Assembly (NCBI RefSeq): GCF_004799755.1
Contig: NZ_SLUB01000033.1
Span: 1 to 48,051, forward strand
From: Bacillus timonensis
GTDB taxonomy: Bacteria; Bacillota; Bacilli; Bacillales; Bacillaceae_L
Length of the DNA: 48,051 nucleotides
Direction: 5' to 3'
Shown here: one piece after another, positions 1 to 9,734 of the stretch
How the letters are laid out: each line of letters opens with the position of its first letter
Position numbering within the stretch: the first letter of the stretch is position 1
Program-made: the position numbers and the translations under genes
Notes under the pieces: generated by a model
Told to the model about the DNA's origin: nothing
Seen by the model: only the letters and a program-made list of their open reading frames with translations
Database searches by the model: none

Positions 1-19
1 AGATGTGTATAAGAGACAG
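1..19 (+). other. Tn5 mosaic end (Nextera adapter) left on contig end
   Basis: The first bases read AGATGTGTATAAGAGACAG, the 19-bp Tn5 mosaic end used in tagmentation libraries. The exact reverse complement closes the window. This is library sequence and not part of the genome. Confidence 0.97.
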
Positions 20-136
20 GTGTAATATCGAGAAGAGTGTTTCTTTGAATTTTATCTATTATTTAGATAAGATGAATATCAAGAAAGTTAATATGAATAA
101 TAGAAATAACGTTTTAATAAGTAAGAAGGTGATTTT

Positions 137-1114
137 TTGAACCGTTCATTAAAATGGTTATCGGTTCTAACTACGATTGGTATGCTGTTTGTGTTAATCG
201 GTGGGGCACTTGTAACGAAAACTGAATCAGGTGCTGGATGCGGTGATTCATGGCCGCTTTGTCACGGGCAATTGATCCCTGATGAGATAACGTTTGAACT
301 TGTAATTGAACTTAGCCACCGGGTCGTTTCTGGAGTTGTTGGAATCTTAGTTCTAGCACTATCAATTTGGTCTTGGATAGCAATCGGTCATATTAGAGAA
401 ACGAAGTTTTTGGCCTTTATATCATTCTTTTTCTTAGTTTTACAAGGACTGATTGGTGCGGCAGCAGTTATGTGGGGACAATCTGATCTCGTACTAGCTC
501 TACATTTCGGAATTTCACTCATCTCCTTTGCATCAGTTTTATTATTGACTTTGCTTATTTTTGAAGTGGATAAAAAGTTTGATGCCGATTCACTAGTTAT
601 AGACAAAAAACTACGAACACAGTTTTACGCCATAACCATTTATAGTTTAGTTGTTGTCTATACTGGCGCACTGGTTCGACACGTTGGCGCTTCACTTGCC
701 TGCCCTGATTGGCCAGTATGTACATATAATAATATTGGTCTTCCAACTCAGATGCATGAATGGATTCAAATGGGGCACAGAATGTTAGCAGGCATATTAT
801 TTATTTGGGTATTGTTACTTTTTGTACGAATTTACAAGCATTATAAACACGAAAAAGTCCTTTATCATGGTTGGATGATTGCATTAGGCTTCATCTCGTT
901 GCAAGTTATTTCTGGTGCCGTTGTAGTAATATCAGAGATAAATCTTTATATCGCACTTGCACATGCTTTATTTATTGCTTGCCTATTTGGCGTTTTTAGT
1001 TACTTTATTTTATTATCTTCTAGAAGTAATAAAAATGAAATGGCATTAAAAGCAGAAGCGCAAAATCCAAATGAGGAACCAATTAATTCAAATCGAACAG
1101 TACCAGTTCAATAA
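137..1114 (+). CDS. ctaA: Heme A synthase CtaA
   Basis: This membrane enzyme oxidises the methyl group at C8 of heme O to a formyl group, giving heme A for the cytochrome aa3/caa3 oxidases. The 325 residues form about eight membrane helices in two homologous halves. The first half has a Cys35/Cys42 pair in GCGDSWPLC and a heme-ligand-type His61 in ELSHRVVSG. The second half has CPDWPVC, GHRMLAG and ALAHALF. Full length matches the Bacillus CtaA family, which I recognise from the N-terminal LTT[16 protein letters not shown] segment. The start is a TTG preceded by AAGGTGA at a usual distance. In B. subtilis ctaA is divergent from ctaBCDEFG, so those genes may lie just beyond the left edge. The gene ends in a hairpin terminator and converges on pyc. 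Confidence 0.95.
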   Translation: MNRSLKWLSVLTTIGMLFVLIGGALVTKTESGAGCGDSWPLCHGQLIPDEITFELVIELSHRVVSGVVGILVLALSIWSWIAIGHIRETKFLAFISFFFLVLQGLIGAAAVMWGQSDLVLALHFGISLISFASVLLLTLLIFEVDKKFDADSLVIDKKLRTQFYAITIYSLVVVYTGALVRHVGASLACPDWPVCTYNNIGLPTQMHEWIQMGHRMLAGILFIWVLLLFVRIYKHYKHEKVLYHGWMIALGFISLQVISGAVVVISEINLYIALAHALFIACLFGVFSYFILLSSRSNKNEMALKAEAQNPNEEPINSNRTVPVQ

Positions 1115-1121
1115 GTATAAT

Positions 1122-1157
1122 AAACCCGAGGGCACTTGCCCACGGGTTATTTTTTTG
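1122..1157 (+). terminator. Terminator of ctaA
   Basis: The arms AACCCG...CGGGTT, with inner GGGC/GCCC pairing, are followed by ATTTTTTT. It lies 8 bases after the ctaA stop codon. Confidence 0.85.
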
Positions 1158-1160
1158 CAT

Positions 1161-1195
1161 AAAAAGAGCCCCAAAGTATTCACCTTTAGGGCTCG
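1161..1195 (-). terminator. Terminator of pyc
   Basis: On the minus strand GAGCCCTAAAG pairs with CTTTGGGGCTC and is followed by TTTTTA. It sits directly after the pyc stop and back to back with the ctaA terminator. Confidence 0.85.
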
Positions 1196-1201
1196 AAGTA
1201 T

Positions 1202-4200
1202 TTATTTTGTAAGTTCTAGCAAAAGGTCACCTGTTTGGATTGCTTCACCATTTGCGACGTGAATATCCCGAACTACACCTGTGAATGGGGCTTGAACAGT
1301 TGTTTCCATCTTCATTGCTTCAGTAATCATGAGATGGTCCCCTTTATTTACTTTATCGCCTTTTTCTACTAATACTTTAATCACTGTACCTGGCATTGTA
1401 GCACCAATATGGTTTTCGTTATCGCGATCTGCCTTTAGCTTCGCAACAACAGTTGATTTAATATTCGTATCCTTAACGATTACTTCACGAGGCTGTCCAT
1501 TTAATTCAAAATAGATAATCCGTGTACCATCTGGTTGAGCTTGGCCAACTGACACAAGTTTAACAATTAATGTCTTCCCTTGTTCAATCTCTACTTCAAT
1601 TTCCTCACCAAGTCTCATTCCGTATAAGAAAGTTGGTGTATCTAACATTGAAATGTTACCAAATTGCTCAAATGTTTTCTGGTAGTCCATGAATACCTTT
1701 GGATATAACGCATAAGAGACCATATCTTGATTCGTTACATCGCGATTTAGGCTGTGAGTTAAAGTATCTTTTACATCACTGAAATCAACAGACTCTAGTA
1801 GTTCACCAGGGCGAACGGTAATCGGCTCGCGTCCCTTTAATATAATGCGTTGAAGTTCTCTAGGGAATCCACCATGTGGTTGACCTAAATATCCTTCAAA
1901 TAACTCCACTACAGAATCCGGAAAATCAAGCGTTTCGCCTCTTTCGTAAATATCATCTTCCGTTAGGTTGTTTTGAACCATGTATAATGCCATATCACCC
2001 ACAACCTTTGAAGACGGTGTTACCTTGACAATATCACCGAACATGTCATTTACACGGCGATACATTTCTTTAACCTCTTCCCATCTTGCGCCAAGGCCAA
2101 CTCCCTTTGCCTGTTGCTGAAGATTACTGTATTGTCCGCCTGGCATTTCATGCTGATAGACTTCAGTATGTGGTGCATTCATACCACTTTCAAAATCTTG
2201 ATAGTATTTACGTACACCTTCCCAGTATCGCGCAATCTCTTCATATGCTTTAACTGAAAGTTCAGGCTTTCGTTCAGAACCTTCTAATGCATATAATAAT
2301 GAGTTTGCACTTGGTTGAGATGTTAGTCCTGCCATAGAACTCGCCGCTACATCAACAATGTCTACACCTGCTTCAATTGCTTTAGCATAAGTGAATAGCC
2401 CATTGCCACTTGTATCATGTGTGTGTAAGTGAATTGGAATAGAAACTGTTTCTTTCAATTCAGAAATTAACGCATATGCTGCTTGAGGCTTTAGTAAGCC
2501 TGCCATATCCTTGATTCCCAGAATATGTGCACCAGATTGCTCTAGTTCTTTTGCTAGGTCTTTGTAATATTGCAAATCATACTTTGTACGTGTTGGATCA
2601 CTAATATCACCTGTATAACAAATGGCCGCTTCAGCTATTTTTCCATTGTTACGAACAGAATCAATTGCTAGTGTCATCCCTTTTACCCAGTTCAAGCTGT
2701 CAAAGATACGGAATACATCAATTCCAGACTGAGCTGACTCTTTCACAAACTCACGGATCAGATTATCCGGATAGTTTTTATATCCCACTGCATTAGAAGC
2801 ACGAAGTAGCATTTGGAATAAAATATTTGGAGCCTGCTTTCTTAATGTTTCAAGGCGCTCCCAAGGATCCTCATTTAAGAAACGGTATGCCACATCAAAG
2901 GTTGCTCCACCCCACATCTCGAGTGAGAATAACTCTGGTAATAATCTAGCGGTTGGATCTGCAATATGTTTAATATCATTTGTTCTAATTCTTGTTGCAA
3001 GAAGTGATTGGTGAGCATCACGGAATGTTGTATCAGTAAAAAGAACTTGTTTTTGTTCTTTTACCCAATCCACTACCCCTTGGGGACCATGTTGATCTAA
3101 AATTTGTTTTGTTCCAGTTGGGACTGGCTCATCGTGTCTTACTCTAGGCAAGAATGGTTTATCAAACACTGGCTTTCGTTTCTTTTCAACACCTGGGAAA
3201 CCATTGATTGTTACTGTTCCAATATAGGAAAGCATCTTCGTTCCACGGTCTTTTGGTTTAGGAAAAATAAACAACTCAGGTGATGAATCAATAAAAGAAG
3301 TATCATATTCACCAGATAAGAATTTTTCGTGTCTTACAACATTTTCTAAGAAAGGAATGTTTGTTTTAATTCCGCGGATTCTGAATTCCTTCAAGTTTCT
3401 GACCATTTTTGATGCAGCATGTTCAAAGGTTAACGCTTGTGTAGATAGCTTCACTAATAATGAGTCATAATATGGTGTAATAACTGCACCTTGGAATCCG
3501 TTCCCAGCATCTAGACGAACACCAAATCCTCCGCCACTCCGATATGCACTAATTCGACCTGTATCAGGCATAAAATTATTTAATGGATCCTCTGTTGTTA
3601 CACGGGATTGGATCGCATATCCATGTGTTTTGATATCTTCCTGTGCCGGTATACTGATTTCATTACTGTGTAATGAATGACCCTCAGCAACCTGGATTTG
3701 TGTTTGAACAATATCAATTCCTGTAATCATTTCTGTGATTGTATGTTCAACCTGTACACGTGGGTTGACTTCGATAAAGTAGAATTCATCATTGGCTACG
3801 AGGAATTCAACTGTTCCAGCATTCACATACTGTACATTTTTCATTAATTTTACCGCAGCATCACAAATGTCTTGACGTAATTGTTCAGATAAAGAAACAC
3901 TCGGTGCTACTTCGACCACTTTTTGATGACGTCGTTGAACAGAGCAATCGCGCTCATAGAGGTGAACGATATTTCCATGACTATCACCAATAATTTGAAC
4001 TTCAATATGTTTTGGATTTTCAATTAGCTTTTCAATATATACTTCATCACTACCAAATGCTGCTTTAGCTTCGGATTTAGCACGTTCATAGGATTCTTTA
4101 ATCCCCGCCTTATTGCGAACAATTCGCATTCCGCGTCCGCCACCACCAAGTGATGCCTTGATGATTACAGGATAGCCGTGTTCTTCACCAAAACGCACTG

Positions 4201-4642
4201 CATCTTCTAAGTTTTTTAGTGGTCCATCACTACCAGGAATGACCGGAATTTCCGCTTTTTCTGCTTGGTGTCTTGCTTTAACCTTGTCACCAAACATATC
4301 AAGATGGTCGGTTTTAGGCCCGATAAAAATAATATTCTCTTCTTCACATCTTCTAGCAAAATCAATATTTTCAGATAAAAAACCGTAACCAGGATGAATC
4401 GCATCTACATCATTTTCTTTTGCAATCTCAATAATTCCTTCAATATCCAAATAGGCATCAATCGGTTTTTTTCCTTCACCTACTAAATAAGCCTCATCCG
4501 CTTTATATCGATGATAAGAGCCTGCATCTTCCTTAGAATAGACAGCAACTGTACGAATATTTAACTCCGTACAAGCCCTGAAAACACGTATCGCGATTTC
4601 TCCACGATTGGCAACTAGTACCTTCTTGATGCGCTTGTCCAT
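1202..4642 (-). CDS. pyc: Pyruvate carboxylase
   Basis: This biotin enzyme carboxylates pyruvate to oxaloacetate and refills the citrate cycle. The 1146 residues carry the complete domain set. Residues 1-450 are biotin carboxylase, with the ATP-grasp GGGGRGMR loop. About 530-800 is the carboxyltransferase TIM barrel, with the FTDTTFRDAHQSLLATR motif. The tetramerisation region follows, and a biotin carrier domain ends the protein with Lys1111 in EAMKMET as the biotinylation site. Length equals the usual single-chain form. The ATG start follows GGAGGATTT. The gene lies between ftsW and ctaA as in B. subtilis. In B. subtilis PycA is controlled through the c-di-AMP sensor DarB, whose gene is also in this window. 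Acetyl-CoA control is typical of the family but cannot be read from the sequence. Confidence 0.98.
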   Translation of the reverse strand: MDKRIKKVLVANRGEIAIRVFRACTELNIRTVAVYSKEDAGSYHRYKADEAYLVGEGKKPIDAYLDIEGIIEIAKENDVDAIHPGYGFLSENIDFARRCEEENIIFIGPKTDHLDMFGDKVKARHQAEKAEIPVIPGSDGPLKNLEDAVRFGEEHGYPVIIKASLGGGGRGMRIVRNKAGIKESYERAKSEAKAAFGSDEVYIEKLIENPKHIEVQIIGDSHGNIVHLYERDCSVQRRHQKVVEVAPSVSLSEQLRQDICDAAVKLMKNVQYVNAGTVEFLVANDEFYFIEVNPRVQVEHTITEMITGIDIVQTQIQVAEGHSLHSNEISIPAQEDIKTHGYAIQSRVTTEDPLNNFMPDTGRISAYRSGGGFGVRLDAGNGFQGAVITPYYDSLLVKLSTQALTFEHAASKMVRNLKEFRIRGIKTNIPFLENVVRHEKFLSGEYDTSFIDSSPELFIFPKPKDRGTKMLSYIGTVTINGFPGVEKKRKPVFDKPFLPRVRHDEPVPTGTKQILDQHGPQGVVDWVKEQKQVLFTDTTFRDAHQSLLATRIRTNDIKHIADPTARLLPELFSLEMWGGATFDVAYRFLNEDPWERLETLRKQAPNILFQMLLRASNAVGYKNYPDNLIREFVKESAQSGIDVFRIFDSLNWVKGMTLAIDSVRNNGKIAEAAICYTGDISDPTRTKYDLQYYKDLAKELEQSGAHILGIKDMAGLLKPQAAYALISELKETVSIPIHLHTHDTSGNGLFTYAKAIEAGVDIVDVAASSMAGLTSQPSANSLLYALEGSERKPELSVKAYEEIARYWEGVRKYYQDFESGMNAPHTEVYQHEMPGGQYSNLQQQAKGVGLGARWEEVKEMYRRVNDMFGDIVKVTPSSKVVGDMALYMVQNNLTEDDIYERGETLDFPDSVVELFEGYLGQPHGGFPRELQRIILKGREPITVRPGELLESVDFSDVKDTLTHSLNRDVTNQDMVSYALYPKVFMDYQKTFEQFGNISMLDTPTFLYGMRLGEEIEVEIEQGKTLIVKLVSVGQAQPDGTRIIYFELNGQPREVIVKDTNIKSTVVAKLKADRDNENHIGATMPGTVIKVLVEKGDKVNKGDHLMITEAMKMETTVQAPFTGVVRDIHVANGEAIQTGDLLLELTK

Positions 4643-4713
4643 ATAAATCCTCCTTCTAAAAATTACATAGTTTAAAAAGTATAATACATTTTATCATCAA
4701 CATATAGATATTT

Positions 4714-5928
4714 TTATCTATAAGAGACATAGTTTTTTTGAAAAGACCGAGCTGGTTGGCTCTGTGGTTGTTTTTCTTTTGTGAGATACATAGATTGATA
4801 ATTTGTAAACATAGAAACATTTATTAGGATTCCCATTGAAGCCATTAATAACAATAGGGATGAACCTCCATAACTGATAAAAGGCAAGGTAACCCCAGTG
4901 ATTGGAATCAACCCTGTTAATCCTCCTAGATTTATAAAGGTTTGAATGGCGATCATGGAGGATATGCCAATCGCAAGCAAACTTCCAAACGAGTCTGTAC
5001 ATTTTCTTGCAATTTGGAATCCTCGCAAAACAATATATGCTAACAATAATAATACAAATAAGACTCCAAATAAACCTAATTCTTCAGCAATTATTGCCAT
5101 AATGAAATCTGTATGGGCTTCTGGAAGGTAATTAAACTTTTGAATACTCTGTCCTAAACCTAGACCTTTCCATCCACCAGCACCTAAAGCTATATAGGAG
5201 TTAACTAATTGGTAGCCATTCTTTTCATCTTCAAAAGGATTCATAAACCCTAAAAAACGCCCCATACGGCCCTCAGATAGGATCCCACCTGATAATATGT
5301 AAAGTAGCGGTGATAAAAGTACCGCTGTTACAAAGCCCAATAAGATAAGTTTACCTAGGCTTTTAATCCCCATACCTGAACATAAAATGATTGTCAAAGC
5401 AATTAACCCTATAATAAAGGCTGTTCCGAAGTCAGGTTGTATCGCTACTGTCATACATATGCCAAGGGTAAAAATGATAGGTGGCATGACTGCTATTCCA
5501 AATTGGTTGATATAAGCTTGTTTCTTCGCATATACGGCAGCAAGATAGATGATAACGCTAAGTTTCGTAAACTCAGATGGCTGAATTCCCCTTGCCCCTA
5601 CCATAATCCAACTTTGTGCATTATTTGCCGTATGACCTACAACAAAAACTAATAAAAGCATTGCAACTGAACCTAGAACAATAGTGAGAAGAATTTTTTT
5701 AGATGCATATATTTTATAAGGTAAGATCATGGTTACGAAAAATGCAGCTGTACCAGCAAGTAAAGCTACTTTCTGTCTATCAAAGAAGAAGGACGGGTTT
5801 TCTCCAAACTTTGGGGCTGAGGCAATGACCATGCTTGCACTATAGACCATGACAAGTCCAAAGGAACATAAAAGAAACACAGCAACAACTAGGGTGTAAT
5901 CATATGATTTTATAATTTTTTTAAGCAT
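4714..5928 (-). CDS. ftsW: Peptidoglycan glycosyltransferase FtsW
   Basis: This SEDS-family membrane protein polymerises lipid II at the division septum together with a class B penicillin-binding protein. It has about ten membrane helices over 404 residues. Hallmarks are YDYTLVVAVFLLCSFGLVMVYSAS at the N-terminus (described here, not exact family consensus), QPSEFTKL, the PEAHTDFIMAIIAEELGLFG loop and the C-terminal ITGVTLPFISYGGSS segment. The ATG at 5928 is preferred over the one six bases upstream because the GAGG ribosome site is then about nine bases away, and the resulting start MLKKIIKSYDY fits Bacillus FtsW. The tail is Gln/Ser/Pro rich and cytoplasmic. The gene lies upstream of pyc, with 71 bases between them. 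A RodA-type role is possible, but context favours FtsW. Confidence 0.93.
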   Translation of the reverse strand: MLKKIIKSYDYTLVVAVFLLCSFGLVMVYSASMVIASAPKFGENPSFFFDRQKVALLAGTAAFFVTMILPYKIYASKKILLTIVLGSVAMLLLVFVVGHTANNAQSWIMVGARGIQPSEFTKLSVIIYLAAVYAKKQAYINQFGIAVMPPIIFTLGICMTVAIQPDFGTAFIIGLIALTIILCSGMGIKSLGKLILLGFVTAVLLSPLLYILSGGILSEGRMGRFLGFMNPFEDEKNGYQLVNSYIALGAGGWKGLGLGQSIQKFNYLPEAHTDFIMAIIAEELGLFGVLFVLLLLAYIVLRGFQIARKCTDSFGSLLAIGISSMIAIQTFINLGGLTGLIPITGVTLPFISYGGSSLLLLMASMGILINVSMFTNYQSMYLTKEKQPQSQPARSFQKNYVSYR

Positions 5929-6111
5929 TGGCATCTTCCTCTAAATAAAGGATATAATTATTCATTGTACTATATTTTTCGGTTTATATCGTAAAATTCC
6001 TGCATTTTTCTACTAATCTTTCAACCTATTTAAGTGTTTTTTACTATCTACAACGTAAAAACCTTTTTATAAAATTACTGTAAAAATGAAATGCTGTAAA
6101 CCCCTTCTTAT

Positions 6112-6151
6112 AAAAAAACTCAAATTATCCTATGGACCGGATAATTTGAGT
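6112..6151 (-). terminator. Terminator of ylaN
   Basis: Minus-strand arms CTCAAATTATCC and GGATAATTTGAG are followed by TTTTTTTA. It separates ylaN from ftsW, so ftsW needs its own promoter in the 5930-6110 gap. I could not identify that promoter. Confidence 0.88.
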
Positions 6152-6170
6152 TGATTTATCTATAGGTTAC

Positions 6171-6452
6171 CTATTTTCGAGTTGAGGCTTCATGAAGAAC
6201 GGACAATTCACGCTCAAGTTGATTTAGGAGCTCTTTTCCTTCAAGCCCATCTATTAAGCCTAATCGTACTGCAAAATCTATCTCCCTGGATAATCCGAAC
6301 ATTTGCGTATCAAGTACTTCTTCATACAGTGGACATTGAGGCATGGTTAAATTATCCATTTGAACTTTTATAAGTTTTAATATTTTTTCAGCATCTGCCT
6401 GTAGCAAAGACAATGCCTTTTCACGATGATTAATCGAAATCTCTGAAGTCAA
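6171..6452 (-). CDS. ylaN: YlaN family protein (UPF0358)
   Basis: A 93-residue, all-helical, soluble protein matching Bacillus YlaN in length and position (next to ftsW). In B. subtilis YlaN is needed for growth at low iron and has been reported to bind the iron regulator Fur. That role is known for the family and is not visible in this sequence. There is no metal-binding cysteine motif. The single cysteine is in [17 protein letters not shown]. The start is an ATT/TTG-type reading in which the likely initiation codon follows an AACGGAGGGG ribosome site. It is a single-gene unit with its own terminator. Confidence 0.88.
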   Translation of the reverse strand: MTSEISINHREKALSLLQADAEKILKLIKVQMDNLTMPQCPLYEEVLDTQMFGLSREIDFAVRLGLIDGLEGKELLNQLERELSVLHEASTRK

Positions 6453-6661
6453 TTTATAACCCCTCCGTTCAGAAGCGATACCTAATCCTATCTATAAATA
6501 TTAACCTGTATACAATAAAATTGCAAGAATAAATAGATAAGACTATTATTCTTTAAATTCAAATTCCCTTAAAAAAATCGTTCATATAGACAATAATTGA
6601 GCTTATACTTTCTATTACGTTTTAAAAGCTCTATAATATGAATGAAAGGATTGATGCATCG

Positions 6662-7159
6662 ATGAACTCAATTATTTTGATTGAAGGAAAGACAAAGTAT
6701 ACAATTACACTTGATCCAAGTGTGTGGATTTTTGATGATCGTAGAGTGGATTTACTTACATATTTTGAGACAGATCAAGTCACCCAGGAAGATTTAAGCG
6801 AATACACAAAGTCCATTTCTAAGCATTGGGATCGAGAAATTCGTGAAGGTGCGATTTACCCGCCAACACTAAAAACAGAGAAAAGGTTTTTAAAGGAAAA
6901 AGTATTAACTGGTACATTCGGAATCCCATTTTCAGATTTCATTAAAAATGCTGAACCCATGGAAGAAGCTACTACATTAAAGATCGTACAAAAGGAACAA
7001 GAAACATTAGTGCCACTTAGCAAAGCATATGATGCTGTTCTTGGATTTTCAAAAGAAGGTAAGCCTTTACGTGAAGACGGTCCTGTCCATTTCTATTTCG
7101 GAGATGGCTCTAACCAGGAAAATCCTATAAAGCATATAGAACGTTTTATCATCGAATAA
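6662..7159 (+). CDS. ylaL: YlaL-like protein
   Basis: A 165-residue soluble protein with no signal peptide or membrane segment. Its position between ylaN and the PhoH gene is that of B. subtilis ylaL, which is the main reason for the symbol. The N-terminus IILIEGKTKYTITLDPSVWIFDDR is a beta-hairpin-rich stretch, and a conserved-looking motif VHFYFGDGSNQENPIKHIERF closes the protein. The reading frame stays open from an ATG at 6638, but the ATG at 6662 is preferred because AAAGGA lies about eleven bases before it. Function is unknown. Some relatives are labelled peptidyl-prolyl isomerase, and I see no FKBP, cyclophilin or parvulin motif to support that. Confidence 0.7.
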   Translation: MNSIILIEGKTKYTITLDPSVWIFDDRRVDLLTYFETDQVTQEDLSEYTKSISKHWDREIREGAIYPPTLKTEKRFLKEKVLTGTFGIPFSDFIKNAEPMEEATTLKIVQKEQETLVPLSKAYDAVLGFSKEGKPLREDGPVHFYFGDGSNQENPIKHIERFIIE

Positions 7160-7169
7160 TTTGAAAATA

Positions 7170-7217
7170 GAGCCTGTAACTAATCCTTTATCGGATTAGC
7201 AACAGGCTCATTTTTTC
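7170..7217. terminator. Bidirectional terminator between ylaL and phoH
   Basis: GAGCCTGTAACTAATCC pairs with GGATTAGCAACAGGCTC, followed by ATTTTTTC on the plus strand and by an AT-rich run on the minus strand. The convergent genes ylaL and phoH share it. Its last bases abut the phoH stop codon. Confidence 0.88.
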
Positions 7218-8544
7218 ACAGAATATCTGCCGCCAACTGAGCAAGCCCTGACCGTTCTCCTTTTACTAATCGAATATGACCAGCAATTTTTTGGTCCTTA
7301 AACTTCTCTACCACATATGTTAACCCATTATTGTATTCATCTAAATATGGGTGGTCTATTTGTTCGGTATCTCCCATGAACACGATTTTACTCTTTTCCC
7401 CGACTCTGGTGAGTATGGTTTTCACCTCATGCTTGGTTAAGTTTTGTGCCTCATCAATAATGATAAATTGCTCTGGTATGCTTCTCCCTCTGATATAGGT
7501 CAGCGCCTCAACCTCGATTGAGCCCATTCCTGCAAGTATCGCATCCAATTCCCCAGGCTTTTTCGTATTAAATAAATATTCTAGATTATCGAAAATTGGC
7601 TGCATCCACGGTCTAAGCTTTTCCTGTTTTTCTCCGGGTAAAAAGCCTATATCTTTTCCCACCGGGACAATTGGACGCGCGACTAAAAGCTTTTTATATT
7701 GTCCTAAATCTTCTGTCTGCATCAGTCCAGCTGCAAGAGCTAATAATGTTTTTCCTGTCCCTGCCTTTCCTATTAATGTCACCAATGGAATATCATCTCT
7801 TAATAACAGCTCAAATGCCATTGTTTGTTGAACATTTCTAGGTTTAATACCCCAAATATGATCTTGTTTAAAATGAAGTTTTTTTACCACTTTACCTGTT
7901 CGATCAACAATCCCAATCGCAGATGATGAACCGCCTAATGCATCTTTTAAGAGAATAAATTGATTAGGATAGAATGGATGATTGACTAACTCTGTTACGT
8001 GAAGTTCCCCTTTTTCATAAAAGAGATCAAGTAGGTTACGGTTTATATAAATTTCGAGAAATCCCGAATAAATATGGTCAACCTCAACAACACGATCACT
8101 TAAAAAATCTTCAGATTGTAACCCTAATGCATCAGCCTTTACGCGAACTAATGCATCCTTACTAACTAAAATGACCTGTTTCCCATTTTCTTTTGATTGT
8201 TCTTCCAATGAGAGATTTTTGGCAACTGCCAAAATGCGGTTATCATTGGTTTTTTCCACAAAGATCTCTTGAAGTTCATGAAAGGATCTATGATTTAATT
8301 CAATCCGCAGGCTTCCACCTGTTTCAAGCAGAATTTTTTCGTGTAACTTCCCTGTTTGTCGTAAATTATCGATAAGCTTTGATACATGCCTCGCATTTCT
8401 TCCTATTTCATCCATATAACGTTTTTTTGAGTCAACCTCTTCTAACACTACTGCGGGTATAACAACCTCATTATCTTCAAATGAAAAAATGGATCTAGGA
8501 TCTTGCAGTAATACATTTGTGTCTAATACATAAATTTTCCCCAA
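7216..8544 (-). CDS. ylaK: PIN domain / PhoH family ATPase (YlaK)
   Basis: A 442-residue fusion of an N-terminal PIN nuclease-like domain (YVLDTNVLLQDP with its acidic residues, then EEVDSKKRYMDEIGRNAR) and a C-terminal PhoH P-loop ATPase. The ATPase has Walker A GKAGTGKTLLALAAG near residue 258 and Walker B IIIDEAQN followed by sensor-like GDTEQID. This PhoH2 architecture is linked to RNA unwinding and cleavage in other bacteria; for this protein that is inference. A TTG start at 8544 is preferred, since the open frame's earlier GTG at 8550 lies only one base after the AGGAGGC ribosome site, while the TTG has seven bases of spacing and gives the start MGKIYVLDTN seen in Bacillus. Confidence 0.9.
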   Translation of the reverse strand: MGKIYVLDTNVLLQDPRSIFSFEDNEVVIPAVVLEEVDSKKRYMDEIGRNARHVSKLIDNLRQTGKLHEKILLETGGSLRIELNHRSFHELQEIFVEKTNDNRILAVAKNLSLEEQSKENGKQVILVSKDALVRVKADALGLQSEDFLSDRVVEVDHIYSGFLEIYINRNLLDLFYEKGELHVTELVNHPFYPNQFILLKDALGGSSSAIGIVDRTGKVVKKLHFKQDHIWGIKPRNVQQTMAFELLLRDDIPLVTLIGKAGTGKTLLALAAGLMQTEDLGQYKKLLVARPIVPVGKDIGFLPGEKQEKLRPWMQPIFDNLEYLFNTKKPGELDAILAGMGSIEVEALTYIRGRSIPEQFIIIDEAQNLTKHEVKTILTRVGEKSKIVFMGDTEQIDHPYLDEYNNGLTYVVEKFKDQKIAGHIRLVKGERSGLAQLAADIL

Positions 8545-8763
8545 AATCACGCCTCCTACTCAAGTGGGTTTCATTTTTTGTTTTAGGAGTGAAACAGGAT
8601 AATCCTTTCGTACGAGAATATTTTTTTATATTATATTAGCCAATCCCCTTTTTTGTTCGTGTAAGGACGACCATTGATAAAAATATATGTAGGAATGAAT
8701 AAAGATAGAAGAATAATTAAACAATAAAAAAAGAAAACATAAAGAACGATGGGAGGCAAAACG

Positions 8764-9363
8764 GTGAGACATATTTATATCCTTCTGTTCTCAAGCATAC
8801 TATTTTTGGTTTCTGGTTGTGGTGGAAATAATAATGCTGGTGAAAATGAAAAAGATACTCGTGTAAAGGTTCAAAATACAGTGGAAAACAATATCGACAG
8901 AAAAACAGGGCAAGAAATCGCGAGTCATCTTGTCGAACTTGCAAGTAGTGTTCCTAAGGTGAATGATGCCACAGCTGTTGTACTAGGAAAGTTTGCCGTC
9001 GTTGGCATTGACGTTGATTCAAAATTGGAACGATCAAGGGTACAGACGATTAAATATTCAGTTGCTGAGAGTTTACAGCATGACCCTTATGGCGCTAACG
9101 CAATTGTAATAGCTGATGCTGATACCTTTGAACGTTTGAAGCAAATGAAGAAACAAATTGAAGACGGAAGACCTGTTACAGGTATCTTAGATGAATTGGC
9201 GCAAATCGTTGGTAGACTAGTCCCTGATGTTCCAAGTGATATCATTGACAATCAAAATACTGAACCAACGAAGACAAATGACAAGCAGCTAAATCAAAAA
9301 GAACAACAAAAATTAGATAAAGAACAACAAGATCAGTCAAATAGTAAAATAGGTAATAAATAA
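8764..9363 (+). CDS. ylaJ: YhcN/YlaJ family sporulation lipoprotein
   Basis: A 199-residue secreted lipoprotein. The signal peptide MRHIYILLFSSILFLVSGC ends in lipobox LVSGC, with Cys19 as the lipidated residue. The body (HLVELASSVPKVNDATAVVLGKFAVVGIDVD...) is the YhcN/YlaJ domain found in proteins of the spore and its membrane. The tail is a low-complexity Gln/Lys/Asn coil. The GTG at 8764 is chosen because GGGAGG precedes it at normal spacing. An upstream ATG at 8749 overlaps that ribosome site. Family members are typically made in the forespore under sigma-G. I could not read a convincing sigma-G promoter here. Confidence 0.88.
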   Translation: MRHIYILLFSSILFLVSGCGGNNNAGENEKDTRVKVQNTVENNIDRKTGQEIASHLVELASSVPKVNDATAVVLGKFAVVGIDVDSKLERSRVQTIKYSVAESLQHDPYGANAIVIADADTFERLKQMKKQIEDGRPVTGILDELAQIVGRLVPDVPSDIIDNQNTEPTKTNDKQLNQKEQQKLDKEQQDQSNSKIGNK

Positions 9364-9448
9364 AATAGTAATTACTGTGATTGTTCAGCGTATGGATACA
9401 ACAAGGTGTCCTGCGCTGTCTTTTGTGATTAAATATTCCCCTCAAAAA

Positions 9449-9486
9449 GACAAACTTTGTCAGAAAAGTAAGTAATGTTGTATAAT
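9449..9486 (+). promoter_or_regulatory. Sigma-A promoter and palindrome before ylaI
   Basis: TTGTCA at 9457-9462 and TATAAT at 9481-9486 are 18 bases apart. The -35 is embedded in the perfect palindrome GACAAA-C-TTTGTC (9449-9461), which could be an operator. Confidence 0.65.
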
Positions 9487-9528
9487 GAAAAAATAGATAC
9501 TAGATAATAGTTGAGGGGTTTATAAAAA

Positions 9529-9732
9529 ATGAAAGTAAAATGTGTAATTTGTGATAAGATTGAGGACATTGAGGATGAATCGAGCCTCGCTAAACGGCTA
9601 AGAAACCGCCCAATCCATACATATATGTGTAAAGAATGCCATGATCGAATTGAATCGAGGACAAACGAAAGAATCGCAACAAATAAATTCAAGCTCTATC
9701 GCAAAAAGAAAACTGACGACGATTGGTGGTAA
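9529..9732 (+). CDS. ylaI: YlaI family zinc-ribbon-like protein (DUF2197)
   Basis: A 67-residue basic protein with two cysteine pairs, CVIC at residues 5-8 and CKEC near residue 34, spaced as in a small zinc ribbon. The C-terminus is Lys-rich and ends in DDDWW. Length and position after ylaJ match B. subtilis YlaI. The ribosome site TTGAGGGG lies before the ATG. Its function is not established. A zinc-bound nucleic-acid or protein-binding role is plausible from the fold alone. A GC-rich repeat element begins only two bases after the stop codon. Confidence 0.85.
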   Translation: MKVKCVICDKIEDIEDESSLAKRLRNRPIHTYMCKECHDRIESRTNERIATNKFKLYRKKKTDDDWW

Positions 9733-9734
9733 AT

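Noticed and set aside
4643-4713. Promoter for pyc in the ftsW-pyc gap
   Set aside because: TATACT is a good -10 but TTGATG is only 11 bases away and no hexamer fits at 16-18 bases. pyc may be read from ftsW or from another start.
9367-9420. Terminator after ylaJ
   Set aside because: CAGCG/CGCTG arms with partial inner pairing exist, but the U run is weak and the stem is broken. It could not be called with confidence.
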